NCBI GenBank assembly: GCA_963730305.1
Contig: CAVSRB010000001.1
Coordinates: forward strand, 496,001 to 560,000
Direction of reading: 5' to 3'
Source of the DNA: CAMYMQ01 sp963730305
GTDB lineage: Bacteria > Pseudomonadota > Alphaproteobacteria > Bin65
DNA length: 64,000 bases
Under the pieces are notes generated by a model, which saw nothing but the letters and a program-made list of their open reading frames with translations, made no database searches and was not told the DNA's origin. Positions 52,812 through 62,658 of this stretch are shown here, piece by piece (position 1 is the stretch's first letter; each line of letters starts with the position of its first letter). Both the position numbers and the translations under genes were made by a program.

Positions 52812-53939
52812 ATGGCAAAACACCTGGTCCTGGCCGGCGCCGGCCACGCCCACCTGGAGCTGCTGGCCCACCTCGGCGAGATCACCGGCCGCGGCCACCG
52901 GGTCACGGTGGTCAGCGCCGACGCCTGGCACTACTATTCGGGGATGGGGCCGGGCCTGCTCGGGGGTCATTACCGGCCGGAGCAGATTCGCTTCCCGGTG
53001 CGGGCGCTGACCGAGCGGGGCGGAGGACACTTCCTGGAGCAGCGCCTGACGGCGATTCGGCCCGAACTGCGACGGCTGCAGCTGGCCGACGGCGGCGAGC
53101 TGGACTACGACCTGCTCTGCTGCAACCTCGGCAGCGAGGTCCCGGCCCCCTTCCCCGTCGCCGCCGGCAGTCGTGTCGTCGCCGCCAAGCCGATTGTCAA
53201 TCTCGTCGCCCTGCGCGACGAGCTGCTGCAACGGCCGGCGCAAACCCCGCTGCGGCTGCTGGTGATCGGCGGTGGCCCGAGCGGGGTCGAGCTGGCCGGC
53301 AACCTCTGGCGCCTGGCAGCCACCACCGGCGCCACGGCCACCGTCACCCTGGCCGCGGGCGGGCAGTTGCTGGAGGATTTCCCGGATCGGGTCGTTGGCC
53401 TGGTGCGACGTTCCCTGGAGACGCGGGGGATTATTCTCGCGGAAGGCAGCCGGGTGGCGGATCTGACGGAATCCCAGGCCCGACTGGAGGACGGGCGGCG
53501 GCTCGATTTCGATCTGGCGCTGCTGGCCACCGGGGTGCGGCCGCCCAGCCTCTTCGCCGCGGCAGGCCTGGCCACCGGCCCGGGCGGAGGGCTGCTGGTC
53601 GACAGCCGGCTACGGTCCGTATCCCACCCGGAGGTCTTCGGCGGCGGCGACTGCATCGACTTCGCCCCACAACCGCTGGCCCGGGTCGGGGTCTACGCGG
53701 TGCGCCAGGGGCCGCTGCTGCGCCGCAACCTGCTGGCCGCCCTGGAGGGGGAACCGCTGGAGGAATTCTCCCCGCAACCGGCCTTTCTGCAGATCTTCAA
53801 TCTCGGCGACGGCCGAGGCGTCGCCTGCCGCGGCAGCATCGCCTGGCACGGCCGCAGCGCTTTCTGGCTGAAGGATTTCATCGACCGGCGTTTCATGGCC
53901 CGCTACCGGCGATGGCCGAAACGCGTGGCAGCCCGTTGA
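52812..53939 (+). CDS. FAD-dependent pyridine nucleotide-disulfide oxidoreductase (NDH-2/SelD-associated type)
   Basis: 375 residues. The N-terminal FAD-binding motif is AGAGHAHLELL, a variant found in NADH dehydrogenase-like proteins fused or linked to selenophosphate synthetase. The NAD(P)-binding loop is VIGGGPSGVELAGNL (about 155-170), and LATGVRPPS and FGGGDCIDF complete the two-dinucleotide fold. No selD is seen nearby. Electron acceptor unknown. AAGGAGC lies upstream of the ATG. Confidence 0.85.
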   Translation: MAKHLVLAGAGHAHLELLAHLGEITGRGHRVTVVSADAWHYYSGMGPGLLGGHYRPEQIRFPVRALTERGGGHFLEQRLTAIRPELRRLQLADGGELDYDLLCCNLGSEVPAPFPVAAGSRVVAAKPIVNLVALRDELLQRPAQTPLRLLVIGGGPSGVELAGNLWRLAATTGATATVTLAAGGQLLEDFPDRVVGLVRRSLETRGIILAEGSRVADLTESQARLEDGRRLDFDLALLATGVRPPSLFAAAGLATGPGGGLLVDSRLRSVSHPEVFGGGDCIDFAPQPLARVGVYAVRQGPLLRRNLLAALEGEPLEEFSPQPAFLQIFNLGDGRGVACRGSIAWHGRSAFWLKDFIDRRFMARYRRWPKRVAAR

Positions 53940-53945
53940 AAGGGA

Positions 53946-55799
53946 CTATTCGGGAGGCGCCAGGGGCAGGGTAACGATCACCGTGGTCCCTTTGCCGGGC
54001 TGGCTTTCGATGCGCAATTCGCCGCCGTGGGCCTCGACGATATGCTTGGCGATGCTCATGCCGAGGCCGGTACCGCGGGCAGCGGTATCGGAGGAGTCGG
54101 CCCGGTAGAAGCGTTCGAAGACCCGCACCGCCTGCTCGGCGGTCATACCGATCCCCTGGTCGCTGACCCGCACCGAACAGTGGCGGCCGTCGCTGCCGGC
54201 CACCACCCGCACCGTCCCTCCTTCCGGCGAATATTTGACGGCGTTGCTGAGCAGGTTCTCGATCACCTGCTCGATGCGGCCGGCATCGCCGAGCAGTTCC
54301 AGGTCCTCCGCCACCACCTCCAACTCGAAACGGTGGGGCGTTCCTTGCTGGCGATATTCGCCAACCACCCGTTCGAGCAAGTCGGTCAGGGAAAAGAGTG
54401 CCAATTGCAGGGGAATGGACTGGCCGGCCTCGATCCGGCTGATATCGAGCAGATCGTCAACCAGCCGCGCCAGGGCCAAGGCCTTGAGGTGCAGCAGACC
54501 GATGAACTCCTGCTGCTGGGCCAGAGAAAAGGTCTCCGGGGGGATCGAAGCCAGCAGCTCCGAGTACCCGACGATGGTGGTCAATGGGGTGTGCAGTTCG
54601 TGGGCAGCCATGGCCAGAAACTCGCTCTTCATCCGCTCCACCTCCCGTTCCCGGGATACGTCCTGGACCAGGAGGACCATTCCCCCGTCCTCACCGTCGG
54701 CCTGGGGACCCGGCCGAAGCGGGGAAATCCGCCCCTGGAAGACCTGGGGCCGCGGCCGGCCGGCGGTCGGCAGTTCGAAATCGAACTGCCCCGGGGTTGC
54801 GCCGGATTGAACCAGGGCACAGATCCGGTCGCGCAGCAGGGGCAACTGCAGGACTTCGCACAGGGAACGGCCGTAGGCCGAGGCGGACAGGCCGAGCAGG
54901 GCCGTGGCGGCAGGATTGAACAGGCGGATGGTCCCCTTGCCATCGAGAACCAGCAGGCCGTCTTCGACCGAGGTAAGGACGGCATCGAGCTTCTCCTTGG
55001 CCGCCCGCGTCTCGTCGAGGGCTTCGGCCAGGGCCACCTGCGCCAGGGATCGTTCGGCGATCTCGTCGTGCAGCTGCCGGTTGGCCTCCAGCAGTTCGCC
55101 GGTCCGCTTGGCCACCCGACCCTCGAGCCGCTCGTTGGCCTGGCGCAGGGCCTCCTCGGCCGCCACCCGCGCCGTAGACAGCTCCCCGGCCTTGTGCAAC
55201 AGGACGATGACCAGGCTGAGAAAACCGGTACTGAGCAGCGCCAGCAACCAGTTGGAATGCCGGGCCAGGGCGGCGAGCTTGGCACGGTGGGCGGTAATAT
55301 CGTAGTAAGTTTCAACGGCGCCGAGAAATTTCCCCGCGGCCATGATGGGCACGTAGGTTTCGACGACGTCGGCGTTGAGCTTCTGATGTTCGGCACTGTA
55401 GCCGTTCTTCACCACCACCTTGGAGAAGAGCTGTCCGCTGGCCACGATATTGCGAAAGTAGGGCTGGTTGTTGACGGTGCCGACTTCGCTTTTGACGGTG
55501 GAATAGAGAATGGTCCCGGAGGGGCCGAAAACCCGCAGTTTGAGGAGCAGCACATCACTCTGCAGACGGCGAACCTCAAGGTCGATCTGGGGCGGAAGGT
55601 GACCCGGGGCCAGTTCCTGTCGATCGAGGTTGAAGGTTCGCACCAGGTCGCGGGTGAAGCGCCTGGCATCATCCTCGGTCTCTTCGACCAACAGTTGGCG
55701 ATAAGAGGGCTGGATGAAGGCGAACTCATAGAGGGGCAGGACGACGCCCATGAGCAGGGACAGGAGCAGGAATTTGCGCAGCAACTTGTCTTTGAGCAC
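53946..55799 (-). CDS. Membrane sensor histidine kinase (Cache-like sensor, PAS)
   Basis: 617 residues. Two helices (about 9-28 and 183-203) bracket a periplasmic sensor with YFRNIVASGQLF and YVPIMAAGKFLGAVETYYD, typical of Cache domains. A coiled coil (about 210-270), a PAS domain (VEDGLLVLDGKGTIRLFNPAA), the HisKA box AAHELHTPLTT and the ATPase domain (NLLSNAVKYSPEGG, GTGLGMSIAKHIVEAHGG) follow. The H-box has HELHTP, not HExRTP. GTG start with GGAGGG upstream. No adjacent response regulator; the plus-strand oxidoreductase gene ends 7 bp from its 3' end. Confidence 0.9.
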   Translation of the reverse strand: MLKDKLLRKFLLLSLLMGVVLPLYEFAFIQPSYRQLLVEETEDDARRFTRDLVRTFNLDRQELAPGHLPPQIDLEVRRLQSDVLLLKLRVFGPSGTILYSTVKSEVGTVNNQPYFRNIVASGQLFSKVVVKNGYSAEHQKLNADVVETYVPIMAAGKFLGAVETYYDITAHRAKLAALARHSNWLLALLSTGFLSLVIVLLHKAGELSTARVAAEEALRQANERLEGRVAKRTGELLEANRQLHDEIAERSLAQVALAEALDETRAAKEKLDAVLTSVEDGLLVLDGKGTIRLFNPAATALLGLSASAYGRSLCEVLQLPLLRDRICALVQSGATPGQFDFELPTAGRPRPQVFQGRISPLRPGPQADGEDGGMVLLVQDVSREREVERMKSEFLAMAAHELHTPLTTIVGYSELLASIPPETFSLAQQQEFIGLLHLKALALARLVDDLLDISRIEAGQSIPLQLALFSLTDLLERVVGEYRQQGTPHRFELEVVAEDLELLGDAGRIEQVIENLLSNAVKYSPEGGTVRVVAGSDGRHCSVRVSDQGIGMTAEQAVRVFERFYRADSSDTAARGTGLGMSIAKHIVEAHGGELRIESQPGKGTTVIVTLPLAPPE

Positions 55800-55922
55800 C
55801 TGATCCCTCCGGGCGAAAGCATGCCGGGCCGGACTTGCCGGCTGTTGTGAAGTTTACTTTTTCTGTATCATTAAGCAAACTTGATTTCACCTTCGCCTCC
55901 GGCGACCTCGTGGAGTGATGAC

Positions 55923-57420
55923 ATGCAACTGCACCGTTCGAGCGGCATCCTGCTGCACCCGAGTTCCCTGCCCGGTCCCTTCGCCATCGGCACCCTGGGG
56001 CAGGAAGCCGAGGAATTTCTCGATTTTCTGGCCGCCGCGGGCCAATCGATCTGGCAGGTTCTCCCCCTCGGACCGACCGGCTACGGCGACTCCCCCTACA
56101 GTGCCTACAGCGCCTTTGCCGGCAATCCCCTGCTGGTCTGTCCGCGGCGACTGGCGGCGGCCGGCGACCTGGATCCCGGTGCCATCGAGGAAACCGGCGG
56201 TGCCGAAGTCGACTACGCCCTGGCGCATCGTCAATCCCGAGCACTGTTGCATCAGGCCGCCGCCCACTTCTTCGCCCACGGCGACAGCGGCCGGAAGCAG
56301 GCCTACGGCGAATTCTGCCAGCGCCAGGCCTTCTGGCTCCACGACTACGCGATCTTCCAGGCCCTGCGGCAGCATTTCGGGGGGCGCCCCTGGTACCAGT
56401 GGGAGACGCCGCTGCGCCACCGCCGGGAAGAGGCGCTGCGCCACTGGGGGGAACGCCTGAGCACTGAAATCGAGCGGGAAAAATACGCCCAGTTCGTCTT
56501 TTTCGACCAGTGGTTCGCGCTGCGCGCCGCCGCCAACCGGCGCGGGGTGCGCATTCTCGGCGACATGCCGATCTTCGTCGCCCTTGATTCCGCGGACGTC
56601 TGGGCCAACAGCGGCGAGTTCCGGCTCGATGAGGAGTTGCAGCCGACAGTGGTCGCCGGCGTACCGCCGGACTACTTCAGCGTCACCGGCCAGCGCTGGG
56701 GAAATCCCCTCTACGACTGGCAGCGGATGGCGGAAAACGGCTTCTCCTGGTGGGTTTCCCGCCTGCGCTGGGCCCTGGAGCAGACCGACCTGGTGCGCAT
56801 TGACCATTTCCGCGGTTTCGAAGCCTGCTGGGAAATTCCCGCCGCCGAACCGACCGCGGTCCACGGACGCTGGCAGCAGGTTCCCGGGGCCGCCCTGTTC
56901 CGGCGCTTCGGCGAAATCTTCGGCGAGGTGCCGGTGATCGCCGAGGACCTCGGCGTCATCACCCCCGAGGTCGAGGCTCTGCGGGACGCTCTCGGCCTGC
57001 CGGGGATGAAGATTCTGCAATTCGCCTTCGGTTCCGGCCCCGACAATCCTTACCTGCCGCACAATCTCCCCCGCCACAGCGTGGTCTACACCGGGACCCA
57101 CGACAACGACACCACCCTCGGCTGGTGGCAGCAACTCCCCGACGACGAACGCCAGGCAGTCCGGGAGTATCTCGGCCACGCGGACCCAGACATGCCCTGG
57201 GACCTGCTCCGCCTCGCCCTGGCCAGCGTCGCCGAACTGGCCGTCCTTCCGGCCCAGGACCTGCTCGGCCTCCCCGGCTCCGGCGCGCATGAACCGCCCC
57301 GGCCATCCCTCCGGCAACTGGACCTGGCGCTGCCCGCCCGGGGCCTTGACGCCGGAGTTGGCCATGCGGCTCGCCCGCCTGGTCCACTGCTACGGCCGTG
57401 ATCCCGGGGGGCGCAAATAG
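55923..57420 (+). CDS. malQ: 4-alpha-glucanotransferase, frame break near the 3' end
   Basis: About 498 residues of the GH77 family, which moves maltodextrin segments between glucans in glycogen or starch use. SGILLHPSSLPGPFAIGTLG opens the protein, ILGDMPIFVALDSADVW and VRIDHFRGFEACWEIP carry the catalytic acidic residues, and YTGTHDNDTTLGWW follows. Near 57285 the frame changes; the other frame gives NRPGHPSGNWTWR, the conserved family end, and stops at 57420. GGAG precedes the ATG. Confidence 0.9.
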
Positions 57421-57543
57421 CCTTGTACCGTCTCCCACAGCTGTGTTAAGGTACCAAGCTGTGTGTGCAGCGCCAAGCAGGTGCTGCCCGAGGACGTCAA
57501 TTCGGGCCGACATAGGCCCGCCAACCCTGTTGGAGGAATGCTC

Positions 57544-58307
57544 GTGAAAAACGCTCTGACCCTTTTGGTGGCCGGTCTGATGGCCCTGAGCCTGGCTGTT
57601 GGCTGCAAGAACGAGACTCCCAAAACCGCCGAAAAGACTCCCAGCCGGCCGCCAAGGCCGAAGCCCCGGCCGCCAAGGCCAAGACCGGCAAAGTCATCGA
57701 AACTATGAACTCGGGCGGATACACCTATGTCCAGGTCGATACTGGCAGCGAAAAGTTCTGGGCGGCCGCTCCCGAATTCAAAGTCAAGGTCGGTGACCCC
57801 GTAGTCGTCCCGGAGGGGATGGCTATGGCCAACTACCACAGCAAGACCCTCAACCGCGACTTCGACCTGGTCTACTTCGTCAACAACATCGTCGTCGGCG
57901 GCGCCGAAGCCGTGACCACCGGCTCGAAAATGCCCGAGGATCACCCGGTCGCCAACGAACGGACCAAGGCCGATGCGAGCAATGTCGACCTCAAGGGGAT
58001 CAAGAAAGCCGAAGGCGGCGAGACCGTTGCCGACATCTTCACCAACAAGAAGGAGCTGGCCGGTAAGGAAGTCAAGATTCGCGGCAAGGTTGTCAAGTTC
58101 AGCCCCGAGATCATGGGCAAGAACTGGATTCATCTGCAGGACGGCACCGGCAAAACCGGCAGCAACGACCTGACGGTCACCACCAAGGTCGCCGCCAAGG
58201 TTGGCGATACCGTCCTGGTCACCGGCAAGGTCACTGCCGACAAGGACTTCGGTTACGGCTACAAATACGACGTGATCATCGAGGACGCCAAGGTCGTCGT
58301 CGAGTAA
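57544..58307 (+). CDS. OB-fold lipoprotein, one frame break
   Basis: A signal with lipobox AVGC (about residue 21) is followed by an alanine/lysine/proline linker and a repeated beta-rich part: GKVIETMNSGGYTYVQV (NrfJ-like) and KELAGKEVKIRGKVVKF with VGDTVLVTGKV (OB fold). GTG 57544 is preferred over ATG 57538 because GGAGG is too close to the ATG. A base change near 57630 shifts the linker (PAAKAEAPAAKAKTG in the other frame). Such OB-fold lipoproteins occur beside cytochromes; the role here is unknown. Confidence 0.75.
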
Positions 58308-58329
58308 TCGCAGCGATATTCTCCAGAGT

Positions 58330-58359
58330 AAAAAGGCCCCCGAACCCGGGGGCCTTTTT
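58330..58359 (+). terminator. Rho-independent terminator
   Basis: AAAAAGGCCCCC and GGGGGCCTTTTT form a 12-bp stem with a 6-base loop and a T run, 22 bp after the lipoprotein stop. Confidence 0.92.
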
Positions 58360-58399
58360 GCGTTTGGCGGATGTAAGTAAAATCTGTGAACGGGCCGGG

Positions 58400-58427
58400 T
58401 TGACACCCTTTCCGGGAGCGCTATTCT
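58400..58427 (+). promoter_or_regulatory. Sigma-70-type promoter of uspA
   Basis: TTGACA (58400-58405) and TATTCT (58422-58427) are separated by 16 bases, 50 bp before the uspA start codon, with AGGGAGCC as ribosome-binding site. This is a near-consensus promoter located after the terminator of the previous gene. Confidence 0.75.
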
Positions 58428-58476
58428 ATCAGTAAGAGTTGAAAATCATTTATTTTTATCGAAGGGAGCCTGCAAG

Positions 58477-58935
58477 ATGTCGGATTACAAAAAGATTCTC
58501 GTCGTCAGCCGCATGACCCAGTATTGCCGCGAAGCCGTGGAGCAGGGCGTTTCGCTGGCGCGCAAGTACGGCAGCGAACTCTTCGTCATCCACGTGGTTC
58601 ACAATCCCTTCGGCTACGAGGGCTGGAACCTGCCCATGGTCTCGCTGGAGAAGGATTACCAGCGGCTGCTGGCGGAGGCCAAGGAGGACCTCGACCAGCT
58701 GGTCAAGGAAGCCCGGGCCGAGGGGCTGTCGGTGACGGTGATGATCCGGGAAGGGGAGCCGACCAAGGAGGTGGTGGCGGCGGTCAAGGCCAATGACATC
58801 GATTTGATGATCATGCTCGCCCATGAGGAGGGGCGGATCGAGCACTTCCTCTTCGGCCGCAGCAACGACGACCTGGTACGGCGGATGCCCTGTTCGGTCC
58901 TGCTGGTCAAGAAGGAGCCGGAAGCGATCGACTGA
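58477..58935 (+). CDS. Universal stress protein
   Basis: 152-residue UspA-fold protein. YKKILVVSRMTQYCREAVEQ at the start, and GRSNDDLVRRMPCSVLLVKK at the end, approximate the ATP-binding G-x2-G-x9-G(S/T) motif of the family, though the glycine pattern is incomplete, so ATP binding is uncertain. Single domain, own promoter. Confidence 0.9.
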   Translation: MSDYKKILVVSRMTQYCREAVEQGVSLARKYGSELFVIHVVHNPFGYEGWNLPMVSLEKDYQRLLAEAKEDLDQLVKEARAEGLSVTVMIREGEPTKEVVAAVKANDIDLMIMLAHEEGRIEHFLFGRSNDDLVRRMPCSVLLVKKEPEAID

Positions 58936-58977
58936 ACCGGGGCCGCCGGCAACGAAGATGGAATCGCGGGAGCGGGG

Positions 58978-60819
58978 TCAGGTACCCCGCTCCTTGGCGT
59001 TCAGGGCTTCGAAAATGGCCCGGGCCGTTCGCTCGGGCAGGCCGGGAACGGCGCACAACGCCTCCAGGGTGGCGGCACGGACCTTTTTCAGGCTGCCGAA
59101 ATGCCGCAGCAACAGCCGCCGCCGCTCCGGCCCGACTCCGGGAATCTCCTCCAGGATCGAGGAGAGGGCGGTCTTGCCGCGCAGCTTGCGATGATGACTG
59201 ATGGCAAAACGATGGGCCTCGTCGCGCAGCCGTTCAAGCAGAAACAGGGCCGGGGAGCCCTGGCGCAGCAGGACCGGGTTCTTGCGCCCCGGGAGGAAGA
59301 AGCGTTCCTCGCTGCGTTCGACGGCGGCGCCGCGCACGTTGGCCAAGACCCGGCTTTTGGCGATGCCGGCCAGGTCGATTTCGCCCTCCAGGCCGAGCCC
59401 GGCGAGCACCGCCGCCACCGCCGAGAGCTGCCCCTTGCCGCCGTCGACGAGAATGAAATCGGGCAGGGCGCCTTCCGCCTGACCCCGGCGCAGGCGCCGC
59501 TCCAGGACCTCGGCCAGGGCGGCGAAATCGTTGCTGCCGGCGACGCTGCGCACCCGGAAGTGGCGGTATTCGCCGGCGGCCGGCTCGCCGTCGACGACCA
59601 CCGCCATGCTGCCGACCGTCAACTGCCCCTGGACGTTGGAGATATCGAAGCACTCCATGCGCCGCGGCAAGCGCGTGAGATGCAGACGTTCCTGGATCTC
59701 GGCCAGCACCCGGTCCCGGGCTTCGCGGCGGCTGCCCCGCTCGCGGAAGGATTCGGCGGCGTTTCGTTCCGCCAGTTCGACCAACTGGCGTTTCTCCCCC
59801 CGCTGCGGGGCGCTGACCGTCACCTTGCGCCCCTTGCGTTCGCTGAGCCATTCGGCCAGGGCCGGGGCATCCTCGGGGAGAAACGGCAGCAGCAGCTGCC
59901 CGGGGATCAGCACCTCCCGACCGTAGAACTCCTGGAGGAAGGACGAGAGCAGTTCCCCTTCGTCGAGGCGCCACTCTAGTCCGTACTGGCGCCGCCCGAT
60001 CAGTTGCCCCTCGCGCACGAACAGGAGCACCATCTCCACCTCGCCCCCCTCCCGGTGCAGCCCTACCACGTCCTGGTCGCCGCCGCCGGGGGCGACCACC
60101 TTCTGTTTCTCCACCGTCTGGGCGATGGCCGCGAGCTGGTCGCGCAGCCGCGCCGCCTCTTCGAAGCGCAGTTCGGTTGCGGCCTGTTGCATCCGTGTGC
60201 GCAGCAGCCCGGTGACCTCCCGCTCGCGCCCGGAGAGGAGGTCGACGACACCGCGGACCAGCACCTCGTATTCGGCGACGGAAATGCGGCCGTGGCAGGG
60301 GGCACTGCACTGGCCGATCTGGTAGAAGAGGCAGGGCCGGCCGCGGCGGCGGCAGGTGGCGAGGGGGTAGTGGCGCAGCGGGAAGATCCGGTAGAGTTCT
60401 TTGAGGGTCTCCCGCACCGCCCCGGCAGAGGAATAGGGCCCGAAATAGAGGGCGCCGTCCTTGCGGACCTTACGCACCACCTGCAGGGTCGGAAACTCTT
60501 CGTGGGGATCGAGGCGCAGCGAGACGTAGGTCTTGTCGTCACGGAGGTTGATATTGTAGCGAGGGCGATGCTGCTTGATCAGGGTGTTTTCAAGGATCAG
60601 GGCTTCCTTCTCGGTGTCGGTGACGATGGTCTCGATCCGGGCCAGGCGCCCAAGCAGGAACCGGACCTGGGCCCGTTCGTCCCGGCCGGAAACGTAGTTG
60701 CGCAGCCGCGCCCGCAGATTTTTGGCCTTGCCGACGTAGATCACCGTCCCGGCGGCGTCGTACATCAGGTAGACGCCGCAGAGGGTCGGGTAGCGACTGA
60801 CATCGAAGGCATCGTTCAT
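58978..60819 (-). CDS. uvrC: Excinuclease ABC subunit C
   Basis: 613 residues. GIY-YIG nuclease at the N-terminus (GVYLMYDAAGTVIYVGKAKNL), a cysteine group (CRRRGRPCLFYQIGQCSAPC), UVR motif (ELRFEEAARLRDQLAAI), RNase H-like nuclease with ECFDISNVQG and LVDGGKGQL, and C-terminal helix-hairpin-helix repeats. It cuts on both sides of DNA damage with UvrAB. The start MNDAFDVSRYP is chosen because GIY-YIG begins just after. Confidence 0.95.
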   Translation of the reverse strand: MNDAFDVSRYPTLCGVYLMYDAAGTVIYVGKAKNLRARLRNYVSGRDERAQVRFLLGRLARIETIVTDTEKEALILENTLIKQHRPRYNINLRDDKTYVSLRLDPHEEFPTLQVVRKVRKDGALYFGPYSSAGAVRETLKELYRIFPLRHYPLATCRRRGRPCLFYQIGQCSAPCHGRISVAEYEVLVRGVVDLLSGREREVTGLLRTRMQQAATELRFEEAARLRDQLAAIAQTVEKQKVVAPGGGDQDVVGLHREGGEVEMVLLFVREGQLIGRRQYGLEWRLDEGELLSSFLQEFYGREVLIPGQLLLPFLPEDAPALAEWLSERKGRKVTVSAPQRGEKRQLVELAERNAAESFRERGSRREARDRVLAEIQERLHLTRLPRRMECFDISNVQGQLTVGSMAVVVDGEPAAGEYRHFRVRSVAGSNDFAALAEVLERRLRRGQAEGALPDFILVDGGKGQLSAVAAVLAGLGLEGEIDLAGIAKSRVLANVRGAAVERSEERFFLPGRKNPVLLRQGSPALFLLERLRDEAHRFAISHHRKLRGKTALSSILEEIPGVGPERRRLLLRHFGSLKKVRAATLEALCAVPGLPERTARAIFEALNAKERGT

Positions 60820-61156
60820 CGCTCGATTCGCTCCAGAGCCTTTACTTCCGCCCCTGAACCCAAGCAAAAAGCCAGGGGCTCTCCCTGGCTCGACCAAACC
60901 CGCTGGCGGCTACCGGTCAACGGGTCGCCAGACCGTTTCGACTGGCCTGCGACCCTGGCGGCAGGAGGAAACGGAGGCAGGCTCCAAGGACTCGAAAAAA
61001 CCACCGCAAGCGCTCCAGGGCCGAGGATAGCAGTGCGCCCAAAGCCTGTCAACCGACCCTCCCGGGCCTTGTCCCCGCCCTCGCCTGCGTTATACTTGGC
61101 ACCAGTGCGGACCGGACGATGCCGGCTGCGTTCTCCCCTCGGCCAAGGAGGTTGCC

Positions 61157-62023
61157 GTGTTCCGTATTTTATTTTTCGCTCTGCTTATGAGCCTGCCCTT
61201 CACCGCCCAGGCCGCCTTCGACCCGGCCCTGCTGGAACAGATCGGGAACCACTACCGGACGTTCCAGAAGGGACTCGAGACCTATGCCGTGACAGTTAAC
61301 ACCGACAAGGTCGGCGAAATGATCACCCGGATGACGGCCGACCTGCCCAGCGACGTCCCCCGGCCGGAAACACCGCTTTTGACCAAGTACTGGTCGCGGG
61401 CCGTCGGCGCCAGCGTGGTGGTAGCCAGCGGTCACAACCTGTTGCCGACCATGCGTGAAATGGTCGACCGCTTTTCCCGGGAGTATGCCGTCGACCTCCC
61501 CCTGAACCTGCTTCCTGCCGACCAGGCCGGGCAACGGGCGGCCCTGTTTCGCCAGGGGGCCTTGACCGTCACCGAAACCCATCTCGACCACAGCCGCCGC
61601 CTCGACGTGGCCCTGCACTTCGCCGCCCCCGTCGACCTGAACGGGGCCTTCTTCGGCCGCTCCCTGCCGGTGCCGCAGCACAACGTCAAGGATCTCAACT
61701 TCGACCTCGATCCCGACCGGGGCGTGCTCTATCAGGTCGACTTCGTCACCGCCGACAACCAGCGCATCACCCTCGAAATCCGCAATCAGACCCATGGCGA
61801 CCGGGAGTTGCCCACCGAGCTGCGGGTGACCTCCCCCGACGGCCGCATCGACGATCGGTTGCAGACCGTCATGGGCGAGGCGCAGGGCTACTGGCTGCCG
61901 CTGCGCCAAATCCGGAGCACCAACCGCCCGGGGCGCAAGGAGACGGTCACCGTCACCTTCACCGACTACCGCCTCAACCTGCCCCTCCCGCCCGAGGTGC
62001 TGCGCCTGCTCGGCCCCGGGTGA
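61157..62023 (+). CDS. Secreted protein of unknown function
   Basis: 288 residues, GTG start with AAGGAGG six bases upstream. Signal peptide FRILFFALLMSLPFTAQAAF, predicted cut after AQA. The mature protein has an alpha-helical N-terminal part and a beta-rich C-terminal half (DRGVLYQVDFVTADNQ, LRVTSPDGRIDD). No family recognised. It stands upstream of the cyclic-nucleotide-binding gene. Confidence 0.75.
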   Translation: MFRILFFALLMSLPFTAQAAFDPALLEQIGNHYRTFQKGLETYAVTVNTDKVGEMITRMTADLPSDVPRPETPLLTKYWSRAVGASVVVASGHNLLPTMREMVDRFSREYAVDLPLNLLPADQAGQRAALFRQGALTVTETHLDHSRRLDVALHFAAPVDLNGAFFGRSLPVPQHNVKDLNFDLDPDRGVLYQVDFVTADNQRITLEIRNQTHGDRELPTELRVTSPDGRIDDRLQTVMGEAQGYWLPLRQIRSTNRPGRKETVTVTFTDYRLNLPLPPEVLRLLGPG

Positions 62024-62109
62024 ACCACCGCCGGCGCTGCGATTTCTCTGGCCAGCTCTCCGCGGAATGATTATAATTCCGTTCTATTGATTCCCCTGGA
62101 GGGTCGGCG

Positions 62110-62658
62110 TTGAATCCGCTCTGGAGCAACATCTTTCGCAAAAATCCGGCCGAGGAATCCCTCGGCGGTTTTCTCGGCACGGTCCCGGTTTTCGCCGGGC
62201 TGGTGGGCCGGGACCTGACTTTTCTGGAAAACCTGGTCCACCTGCGCCATTACCAGCCCCAGGAGGGCGTCTTCGCCGCCGGCGACCCGGGATCGGGCAT
62301 GTACGTGATCCGTTCCGGCCGGGTCCAGATCTTCCTGCCCCACACGGACGGCCGGGAGGAAGAGCTGGCCCAGCTCGGCCCCGGCGACTTCTTCGGCGAG
62401 ACGACTTTGACCGCCCCGGCGATGCGCAGCGCCTCGGTCCGGGCGCTGGAGCACACCGATCTGGTCGGCCTGTTCCGGGCCGATCTGATGGAATTGGCCA
62501 GCAAGCATCCGGCCATCGCCAACCGGCTCCTGTTCGGCCTGACCCGGGTGGTCAGCGAGCGGCTCCAGGCCGCCGGACAGGAGATTTCCCGACTGCGGGC
62601 CCAGACTGCCAACCTGGATACCGAGCACAGCACCTCTTTGGCCGACGCCGAATCATGA
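62110..62658 (+). CDS. Cyclic-nucleotide-binding domain protein
   Basis: 182 residues with one cNMP-binding beta-roll (about 30-145: GDPGSGMYVIRSGRVQIF, LGPGDFFGETTLT, MRSASVRAL). It has no helix-turn-helix, so it is not a Crp-type regulator. The RSASVRA segment takes the place of the phosphate-binding cassette. TTG start with TGGAGGG upstream. It overlaps the permease gene by 4 bp, suggesting it regulates that membrane protein. Confidence 0.85.
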   Translation: MNPLWSNIFRKNPAEESLGGFLGTVPVFAGLVGRDLTFLENLVHLRHYQPQEGVFAAGDPGSGMYVIRSGRVQIFLPHTDGREEELAQLGPGDFFGETTLTAPAMRSASVRALEHTDLVGLFRADLMELASKHPAIANRLLFGLTRVVSERLQAAGQEISRLRAQTANLDTEHSTSLADAES